Source of the DNA: Paramarasmius palmivorus
Lineage: Eukaryota; Basidiomycota; Agaricomycetes; Agaricales; Marasmiaceae
Length of the DNA: 40,079 nt
Direction of reading: 5' to 3'
Assembly: GCA_037176845.1 (NCBI GenBank)
Contig: JAYKXP010000271.1
Span: 1 to 40,079 of the forward strand
The position numbers were made by a program, and so were the translations under genes. The notes beneath the pieces are model-generated. The model was not told where the DNA came from. It did not search any database and saw nothing but the letters and a program-made list of their open reading frames with translations. Positions 23,679-32,644 of this stretch are shown here, piece by piece (within the stretch, counting starts at the first letter, position 1; each line of letters starts with the position of its first letter).

Positions 23679-25429
23679 CTATGGAATAATCAACTGTTGC
23701 ACGAGAAGTTCTTCGAGTGTCGCGAATCGATGATATCCAGCCAAACCACTCTTGGAGTTCAAGGCAGCGCGACATTTCAAATAACCCTCTTCGTCTTCAT
23801 TTTGTAACTCCCTCAAGTTCCGCCCACCATCGGTGACCCAGCGAAAGATGGGCCCGGCGCTATACTGAGTGAATGATGTTCGTGTTTCTGAGCTACCGAC
23901 TGGGACATTGGAATGTGCAATTGTTGCAGAGGGAAGGAGTATGGTGCATCCCGGTGGGAACTCTATTGCCAGTTTTAAGTCCCATAGTATTAGATGCCCC
24001 CCTTTGGTGTAGTCATACTGGCCCATGGCGGTAACTGCACACCATCCGTGAGGCAAGTTCTGCACATCGCAGTGGCGGTAAGTCCAAGTTCTGGGCCCAA
24101 AATTGATTGTTGTAGACGCAAAGACAGAATTGAGAAAGTTCCAGCGCTGGCTCTGAGTCTTGGGATGGCGGCTAATGAACTGTTTGGTTGTAGCATACCA
24201 CCGTTCATTAGCCGGAGACCAGCGGCCAAAGACACCTGCAGCGGGTTAGTGATCTGAAGCTCGGTGCGTAACTGCAGGAACTTACAGCTCTGAAAGCCTG
24301 CAATACGCTTGGCCTCCATTGTTCGGAGAAGTGCCTCCATGATCTCCTCGTGTAGCAGACTCGAGTATTTCAAACGTTGAGGGAATGGTTGGCCCAAGCC
24401 ATATGTTATACCACCTGCCAGAGCCAAATGGCCGCCTCGTTGTTTTGCACCGGCAGATGCTGATAGTCGTGAACCTTGGCGCAAGATTTCTGCATGTAAT
24501 CCATCGCATGCATCAAGAAAGGAGCGGTCGTCCTTGGGCGGAGGCACTGCAACAGCAATGACGTGCTGGCCTTTCTCAACAATGGGGATATTTTGGCTGA
24601 GAGAACCGTTAGAATATATGCCTGAGCTGAGTAGTCGATTTCTCACCTCCCGTCATTCTGCACAATGCGAATGCCGGCCTTTCAAAGAGCGTCAAGTGTC
24701 CACACTCTGTCTGCTGGTCCCAGAAAAGGCTCCGAGTCTGGTTTGTACGTCTTTGCAGTGTATCCATCTCCTTTGCTCCGCATTTTTTCCATCTGGAACG
24801 TGAAAGTGGCCAGCTCTGGCATGCGAAAATGCTGCGGCGTTGACCTGAGTAGCTCACCACGGGTCGCCATTTTCTTCTCCTGCCTCTTCCGCGCGCGTTT
24901 TTCGTTTGTGTGAGACTGTCTTCTGGGCATGTGCGGTGATTTCAGCAGATCCGATTGGCCCTGAGGTGTAGTCGACGGTCCCTTTTGTAGGCGACGTGCT
25001 TTCTGCGGGCGTTCGGCATCGATTGAAGAGGATTGCCCAATGCCAACTTCATTGTTGAGTGCTCGCTTCTTTTGGCGCGTCGATGAAGGCCCTAGCATCG
25101 CGTCACCAGTCAACAGCGTGCATCTTCATAATGTTTTAAAGACTCACCCTGAAATTCTTGTACATCCGACCCTTCATCGCGTACATAGCGTACGTTGGCA
25201 TCGAAATCTCCAGATGTCATGTTGATTTGCGCATATACAACAGCGTGACGGTGGGCTGCCTTGTCAAGAAGAATGGAGATATCGACATCAGGTACGCGTT
25301 CCTCTTGGAATTCAGCATAGACGTTGCCACTCCGAAGCTAGCAGTAGATAATGAGGCCAAAAGAAGAGGTATCAGAGGTATTGGCGAGCTTACTTTCCTC
25401 TGCCACGTAGGACTTTGGCGGGTCGACAT
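23679..25429 (-). CDS. TET/JBP-type 2OG-Fe(II) dioxygenase, one in-frame TGA
   Basis: The predicted activity is oxidation of 5-methylcytosine in DNA using Fe(II) and 2-oxoglutarate, in the nucleus. Inferred exons are 25394-25429, 25148-25337, 24647-25091, 24286-24596 and 23679-24235, 513 codons including the stop. The N-terminal third is basic and disordered (KRARKRQEKK, a likely nuclear signal). Next is the WTLDAL..KAGIRIVQNDG segment, then the double-stranded beta-helix domain. Its Fe ligands are H382-C-D384 (TYRHCDVQN) and H435 (IAHSN), and R446 (SSETRTSF) is the 2-oxoglutarate-binding Arg. GGHLILWDLKL and IEFPPGCTILLPSA are typical of the fungal family. A TGA at 24682-24684 (codon 212) interrupts the frame before the catalytic domain. 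An in-frame GT..AG intron of 48 nt could remove it, but would also delete a conserved segment, so I favour a real nonsense mutation. If the first intron is wrong, the start may be the ATG at 25220. Confidence 0.78.
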
Positions 25430-26860
25430 CCCTTGAGACAAAGGTCATCAGCGGCCACTCAATCGAATATCGCTCAAAGGATACGCAAGAAGCACAGGTG
25501 TAGGATGGGTGATGCATGCTGCCAACACGTCAGGGCTACAATCCCGGGGGTGAAGCTCACTGGATCCAGGGAGTTGAATCCGGCGAGGCCCAAGAAAATG
25601 CCCATAACACGCGTTGTAGTTAGCCCCATCAAAGGAGCCTCTCTGCTCAACCCTTCTGTGATAGATAGACAGGAGCACAGTGGAGGAAGGCTTACCTAGT
25701 GATTGCTGGATGCGAACGGGTGAAAGCAGAGCATGGGTGTTGAGAGACAAGCCTGAGAAACATGACGCGAAGGGGTCACGGCGTTGTTTGTTGTTGCAAT
25801 CGTTGTTGATTCAATCAGCCAAGGGCATTCGGCGATGAAGAATGAAGAATTTTATACAGGTCTTGTACATTGCAGTGTTTAATTCTATGGTATCTACCTC
25901 TACAAGTCTTAGCGTGCCCGCATCTCAACCGAGATTACGAGTTCGAAAGAAATGAGAGCTCGTTCTTTATGGTGGAACCGGATGTACATCTATCGTGAAA
26001 ATTCTCCCACGAATTTTGCACAGGTTTTCGGCTTTTCGGCCCCTCTCGGTTTCTTCCTCACTTTGGGGTAAAGCACGTCGTACGAGGTCAACGTAGAGTA
26101 TATTCAATATTTCTAGACTAGGTACTTGAACAAGGGGTTAACAGCTATCTGTGAATGACCGAATGGGTCGCCCTGCATCATCTATTGCCGCAAACGCCTG
26201 GTCGAAACGTCGAGACCAAATGTCCCTTCTGCGAGCGAGACCGATTCAACGGAAGGCGTATTCAAGTCTATCCCTTGAAGGAAGGACATGGTACGGGTCA
26301 CTTCCTTCGAGCAATTTGAGGTAAGATTTCCGCTTCATCTTTCCTCACAGGACCTATCGAAGATGGTCGAAGGACGGTGTGCAGTGTAGTCGGTTGCTCG
26401 GGACAAACCCGTTCCTTGCATTCTTCTAGCTCATGTTTTCCGCGGTCCTAGAACAGCATGGTAAGCGGACAGTTCGAGAAATGAAATACCAAGTACGCAC
26501 CTGAGTGATAGGGCTAACGACCCAAACAACCAGATCCCAGCATTCCAAGCCGTCACCAGGCTTCGTTGATCTGAGTGCGAGTGCGTCGTCGAGGTGTTCT
26601 TGTGTCGTTGTCTTTGGTCTGTAGGCGAAGCAGGGCGACCATGAAGGTTGGTGAGGAGTGTTGACTGCCGTAGCGCGCGATTCCGTTCCGGGAACGTAAG
26701 ACCTAAGAAACGGTCAGCGCATGTCAGTGCCGTGGCCAGACATATTGTTTCAAGCACTCACCTTCAAGTTCCTAGCACCATGGATCGTGGTATGGACCAG
26801 GAGAAGGTTTGATTCACTGGGCGCCCTGTTCAGAGTCGGACATATCACGTGCTTGTTCGA
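25430..26860. other. Region between the KDZ-like element and the Helitron; no clear gene
   Basis: About 1.4 kb. Candidate frames (25448-25750 and 26431-26757 minus; 26155-26319 plus, with a CPFCER motif) have no family signature and no convincing splice partners. One end of the KDZ-like element and the 5' end of the Helitron should both lie here. Neither terminus could be recognised by eye. Confidence 0.4.
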
Positions 26861-29800
26861 ATGACTAATCGCTGTCACACTCGAGTCACAGTCGACGTGT
26901 CGCTCGCTCCTGCCTCTCTCGCTCTCCTCAACTTGCTTTCCGTTCCACCACGAAACTTGCTGCTCAGATTCTGCTTCTCGCGCATGATGTTTGCTTTCAG
27001 AAATCATGGTGTTGGACCTTTCATTGGTGCTTTCGGTGCGTAACATGCTCATCTACCTGCTTCATTGTTCTGACTGTCAATTTTCCACCTAGCACTTCTG
27101 TATTTCGTCTCGCGCCTGTATGCGCAGTCGTTTCCCGACGACTCTACAGTCGCCGCTGCCTTGATGGTCTTACCTATATCTGGATTCTTCGCTTCACTTA
27201 CTGCTCATGTATTCGATACTGCTGATCCACAGTATCGCACCGGAATTCATACATGCAGCAATCAATCTACTCTTGTCACTACTCTCGTCGCTACCTCATT
27301 GCAAGGTGTACTCATCTCTGGATTCGATACCCCATTTTCGAGGGGAGTTACAATAACCTTTGATGCCCCATTCTCGAGGGGAATTACAATACCGTTCATC
27401 ACCCCGTTCTCAAGGGGAATTCCAATACCGATAGTCACCCCATTCTCAAGGGGAATTCCAATACTGTTAGACACCCCGTTCTCGAGGGGAATCACGATAC
27501 CATCTGACACCCCGTCTTCAACGGGAACCACTGTGACCTCTGATGCCCTGTTGTCGAGGGGATTTGCTCTAAATATTACTACCACATTCTGGGATAGAGT
27601 TATGTTTGAATTCAGTGCCCCATCTCAGAGGGGAATCTTGTCTACTTTCAGTACACCGTTTCATGTTCTGATCTCATATTTATGCTGTTCAGCACCAGAG
27701 AGTGCTTTGGCTCAGTGGATACCTGTATCTGCTGAAAGCAATGTTATCTTATTACCCCCCAAACAGACCGATGATATCTTATCACTCCCCAAACAGACTG
27801 ATGATATCTTTTTACTCCCCGAAAAGACTGATATTCTTGTATCACTACACATATGCTCACTGTTGGTCAGTGATATGGACATATCATATCCATCCTTTGA
27901 GCAATTCATGGCTGACACCCTTAGTGTCAACAGCTGCAATGAAATACCATGTAGTTTTATGGTTAAGCCTTTGTATAGGCTTGATCTACCTTTGTCCCAG
28001 CTATATAGTGCTTGGGTACTTATTATTGATGGCCTTCAGCTTGTTGTTGAGCTTGTTTACTACTCTCTACCTTCCCTTGTGTGTCTATACCATGCTCAAG
28101 ATACACTGTTCCATATGATACAGTCTATTGTCAAGTATGTTCATATCAAGTTGGTGCAGAACTTTATCCTTCACCATGACTTTTATGCCATGCTCTATTC
28201 CTTGCATTGGGGTCGTCAATATATACAAACATGTAACAGTCCTTCTGAACAGATTCTCTATGGTGGGGGGAGAAAGTCATTGGTGCCCTGGGATGTTTTC
28301 ATGTCATATATTCTTCCATGTAATGTTCTGCCAATATATGATCATACTTATCGATACCATGTTGTTGAACACAATCTTGTAACCCAGCTAGAACAGATTG
28401 ACTACAGTACCCACTTGATATCAAATGTTCCAGTTGGACAGATCATCTCCTATTTTGGTATACAAGCTGCTCGTCAAGTCGCTAGACTTCATCATGCTTT
28501 GAAACATTCTACTATGACTGCCAAAGAGATCCAAGCTTACTTTCATGATCATTATTGTGCAGTTTGCTCAGAGACAGTAACTGTTATACATTTCCAGCCT
28601 TCAGTCAAAGTACAGCGTCAGATTAATATTGCACAAAAGCGCACTAACCAGGAAAGTCTCATTCAATCTTTACTACTTCCAGATGTTGATACCAATAGCA
28701 GCTTTCCACCATCACCTGTAGATATTAACTTGACTGATACTATATTGCGTAGTGCATGTATAAAGTTTCGTCCAGCTCAGTTCCAAGAAGCTGGATGTGC
28801 TGTATGTGGTCAGCTTACTAGATTAACAGATCTAACACCTATCCGTAATGTCAAGAAGCTTTTAAAGGTACTTGAAGTAGGTGGTGTTACTAGAAAAGAG
28901 TGTTTATCACCAAAAAATAAAGTCTGTGAATTGGATGGCCCTGTATATGCACTAGACTGTAAATATGTGTGTAGACTATGTCGAGGTTCTTTGTCCCAAG
29001 GAAAAGTACCCAAGGTATCTCTTGCAAATGGACTTTGGCTTGGAAATGTTCCACCAATACTTCAGCACCTTTCATATGTCGAAAAGCTGCTTATAGCTAG
29101 AGTTAGACATACAGCTTGTTTTGTTCGTATCTCAACTGGCGGTAAGAAAATGAAGGCTAATGCAATGGCATTTGAAGCACCTATTCCAAAAGTATATGAT
29201 ATCTTGCCACCACCACGGAGTGATATAGATGAAGTTCTTGCAGTTCTATTTACTGGACCTACTCAGCCTACAGTTGATGACTTTCATCGAACACCTCTAT
29301 TAGTGCGCCGAAATGTTGTTAAGGAAGCTTTAACTTGGCTAATTCTGAACCATATTGACTATACAGATATTAAGTTATCAGAGGAGCATTTAAATCAATA
29401 TGATGAGGATACACCTCCATGTGCTGTTATGTGGAAAGAAGCTGATAATAACAAGTTTGCTGAATCACAAGCGGTTCATGACAACGAAGAGGAAGATGGC
29501 ACTGAAAGTGGCCCATGTGCATTTACTGTTCATGGTATAACTGGAGAGCACCTAGAGGGCCGTACAACTGATGAACTCAAGGGACTTGCCACTCAATATT
29601 TTAACAGTGGTGGTAAAGTTCTTAGTGTAGGACGTAAAGACTTTGGTGAATCTATTTGGAAAAATCCTACATTATATCCTCGTATGTTTCCCTGGCTTTT
29701 TCCATATGGGTTAGGTGGTCTTGGAACTACTGGATTAAGTGAATCTGCACATAAAAAATACTTACTGATGTATTATGACAAGCGGTTTCAGCTTGATGAA

Positions 29801-32644
29801 AACTTTCCGTTTGTAAGCTTTAGTCATGAACAAGTAAAATCTGCTACTCAGTCAGGCTGGCTACTTGCTGATAAGTCATCATTCAGTGCTGTAGCTGATT
29901 GTCTCCTCAATATTAACCAGGCTGTACTAGAAGACTTGGCTAATCGTATGGCTAATGGTGAGAAAGTTAAACCACAAACTCCTGATGAAATTGCATGTTT
30001 TAAGATTTTATCGGATTTAGATCGTGTTGCAGGCAAGGTTGCAGGTTCAGCTACAACTAAGCGATATATGCGAAATGAAGTTTGGTCAATTATTGCTCAG
30101 AAAGGTGCACCAACATGGTATATTACAATTTCACCTGCTGATAATTGGCATCCATTATGTGTCTACTGGGCTGATAGTAACGAGGAATTCAAGCCAATTC
30201 TTGAAGACTATAATAAACGGCTGAGTTTAATATGTGATAATCCTGTTGCATGTGCACGCTTCTTTAACTATGTAGTTCAAGTTTTCATTACAGATATATT
30301 GGGTTATAATACAGATCATAGAGGTTTATATGGTGACCATGATGCACATTATGGTACTGTTGAACAGCAAGGCCGACTAACTTTACATCTCCATCTAGTC
30401 TTATGGCTTAAAGGTGCTCTTACACCACAACAAGTCCAGGAACGCCTTGTAAAAAATATGAAGGACTTTGAACATAAGCTAATTGCATATCTTGATAGCG
30501 TATTTGCTGGGCAATTTCTAAATGCCTCAATGGAAGATGTAGACAAGGAAATATCTACTATGAAAAATAATTCAGATTATTGTGATCCAACTCTTACTCT
30601 TCCAGAATGTCCACCAAATGGCTGTGATACTCACGAGTTGAGTGATCTAGATCATCAATGTCATATGTGTCAGTCATACATAGGATGGCTTACTAGATTC
30701 AAAAATTGTGTAAATGATCTGTTATTCAAGACCAATCGACATGAATGTGATCCTAATTTAAAGAGAGATGGTACATTGAAGAAGAAGCATGTGTACAAAG
30801 GATGTCGGGATAACAAGTGGGGTATATGTCGTGCTAGATTCCCTAGAACACTTGCTGAAGTAACTTCAATTGATCCTGAAACTGGTGCAATTATCTTCCA
30901 GAAAGATGAAGCATGGATTAATACATTTTCATATCCTTTAACATATCTTTTAAGATGTAATACTGATGTTACCTATCTTGGCTCAGGTACTGCAATTAAA
31001 GCTGTTGTACTATATGTCACTGATTATATTACAAAAGCATCACTAAAGACACATGTAGTTTTTGATGCAATATTATCTGTATTCTCAAAGCATACTACTA
31101 TGGTTCATGGTGAAGATTCAACACAAGAAAAGGCCCGAAAAATCCTAACTAAGATTGTAAATCTATTGACAACTAAAATGGAATTTGGTGCACCATTGAT
31201 ATGTTCATATTTACTTGGTTTTCCTGACCACTATACAGACCACTACTTTGTTCCACTTTACTGGCAACAATATGTTGCTCGCGTTCAGGCTGATTGTGGC
31301 TCTGAAGGTATAGAGACTAAACATGAAAAGGTTACTTTAATCAAAAGAGGCAATCGAATTGTTGGCCTTTCACCTGTTGTTGATTATACTGACAGACCTA
31401 TAGAGGCTTCCGCACTATGTCTATATGACTGGATTCGAATAGCTCATCGAGTTACTTTGAAAACTGCTAAACGCCATAAAAAAGGAAATAAATCTGATTT
31501 ATTGCCAAAGAATCATTATTGCTTTCTAGCCTCACATGACTTGTCAGATACACATGTAGCCCGTCTTCAAAAAGACTCAGAGAAAGTAGTAGTTAATTTT
31601 CTTGGAGCTAATCTTCCACGTAGAGACCAAGGTGACTATGAGTATTATTGTTGTGTAATGCTAACTTTATTCAAACCCTGGCGTAATGGCAAAGATCTTA
31701 AAGTCAATAACATGAAATGGTCAGATATATTTAGTCAACATAACTTCTCTCTAAGACAGCAGAAGCTAATGGACAACTTGATGATAAAATACCAGTGTCT
31801 TGATGCTCGAGATGACTATCATGCACAAATGAGAAAGAATAATCAGCTTCAAAGCAGCTGGGATATTATGTATGATGATATTGAAGATGAAGATAGTGTA
31901 CCAATTGAACTTCCAGATGAATTAGCTGATGCTATTGGCACTATTAAAGAAGTTGATACTAATGACTTTGAAACTCCAGCTCTGAATGCAGAGTATTCAT
32001 TGAACTACCGTAAGCTTTTATCTAAAAAGCTAGAAATACGTTCAATATTATGTGATAGTGGATGGAATCAAACTATATTATTAGAGTCAAGAATGGCATG
32101 TGATAGTGAATCAATTGCTATACCTAGACATATACGAGATCATTGGAAGACATGCTTAATGAAGAAACGTAAAGAAGTATCTGATCTTCGAGCTGGAAAT
32201 GTTCCACAATATGTGCGCACTGAGTTTATTACACAGCGTAATAATAAGGGGAAGCTATATAAATCCAGTGATACTGTAAAAGTTATAAATAAAGCATATT
32301 TGGATAAGTCCTTTCATGCAGGTGTTAGTCAAAACCATATTGATGATACTCTAGCTCTGTTTAGTCTTAATGATGAGCAAAAGAGAGCATTCCATATTAT
32401 AGCCAATCATGCATCTCTATCTGATTCAGATCAATTGAAAATGTATATTGGAGGTATGGGTGGCACCGGAAAGTCTACTGTATTAAAAGCTCTAATGCAT
32501 TTCTTCCAGCTAAGAAATGAAAGCTATCGGCTACTTGTAGTTGCACCTACTGGAAGTGCTGCTGCTCTCCTTGGAGGATCAACATATCATTCTGCATTTG
32601 GAATTAGTGAATACTCTAAGCACACCAACCTATCAAGTGTATGA
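26861..32644 (+). CDS. Helitron Rep-helicase, N-terminal part (up to TGA)
   Basis: This part makes the single-strand nicking and joining domain and the start of the helicase. Numbering is from 27161, where the long frame begins. An upstream exon is inferred: a frame from the ATG at 26861 to 27035, an intron gtgcgt..cctag (27036-27092), then the main frame at 27093. Next come in-frame repeats, then DUF6570-like sequence (CRLCRGSLSQGKVPK.SLANGLWLG..P, about 605-660). The Helitron helicase-like/Rep domain follows from about 866. It has PTWYITISPADNWHPL, the HUH motif LTLHLHLVLW (H1076, H1078) and the tyrosine motif YVTDYITK (Y1285, Y1289, K1292). The Pif1-like helicase begins with LNDEQKRAF and Walker A GMGGTGKS (1765-1772). 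The frame stops at a TGA at 32642-32644, before Walker B. Codon use is AT-rich. The cut protein would nick DNA but lack a working helicase. Confidence 0.85.
27330..27689 (+). repeat. 36-bp in-frame minisatellite in the Helitron ORF
   Basis: About ten 36-bp units start at 27330, 27366, 27402, 27438, 27474, 27510 and 27546, then decay through 27582, 27618 and 27654. The unit core is CCCCATTCTCGAGGGGAAT, encoding 12 residues around TPFSRGITIP. The period is a multiple of three, so the frame is kept. CCCC..GGGG within each unit could form small stems. Confidence 0.88.
27751..27840 (+). repeat. 30-bp in-frame tandem repeat, three units
   Basis: Units at 27751, 27781 and 27811 share CTCCCCAAACAGACTGATGA with a few changes. 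Each encodes ten residues around LPKQTDDILS. They sit 60 bp after the 36-bp array, in the same reading frame of the Helitron protein. Confidence 0.88.

Larger units (their letters stand above)
18465..25429 (-). mobile_element. KDZ/Plavaka-like DNA transposon carrying a TET/JBP dioxygenase
   Basis: Two minus-strand genes about 200 bp apart make up the visible element: a TET/JBP-type dioxygenase (23679-25429) followed by a large transposase (18465-23480). Iyer and co-workers (PNAS 2014) described basidiomycete TET/JBP genes linked to, and dispersed with, the KDZ (Kyakuja-Dileera-Zisupton) transposons. The pairing here fits that pattern. The coordinates cover only the genes; the true ends lie outside them and were not located. 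The transposase is intact by my exon model and the dioxygenase has one stop codon, so the element may be young. Confidence 0.75.

Noticed and set aside
19059..24913. Many plus-strand open frames over the transposon genes
   Set aside because: They are antisense shadows of the spliced minus-strand transposase and dioxygenase.
26155..26319. Short plus-strand frame with a CPFCER zinc-like motif
   Set aside because: Only about 55 codons; one CxxC pair is not enough, and no exon could be joined to it.
26431..27052. Two minus-strand frames of about 100 codons
   Set aside because: No recognisable domain; partly antisense to the inferred first Helitron exon.
27330..27840. Regular repeats resembling a CRISPR array
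   Set aside because: Units are contiguous without unique spacers, keep a coding frame and lie in a eukaryotic transposon.
24682..32644. TGA recoded as a sense codon in this genome (in-frame TGA in the dioxygenase, Helitron and duplicated gene)
   Set aside because: TGA ends clean frames elsewhere, for example DUF6593 copy 2 at 7923-7925, and the affected genes are transposon or duplicated sequences prone to decay.
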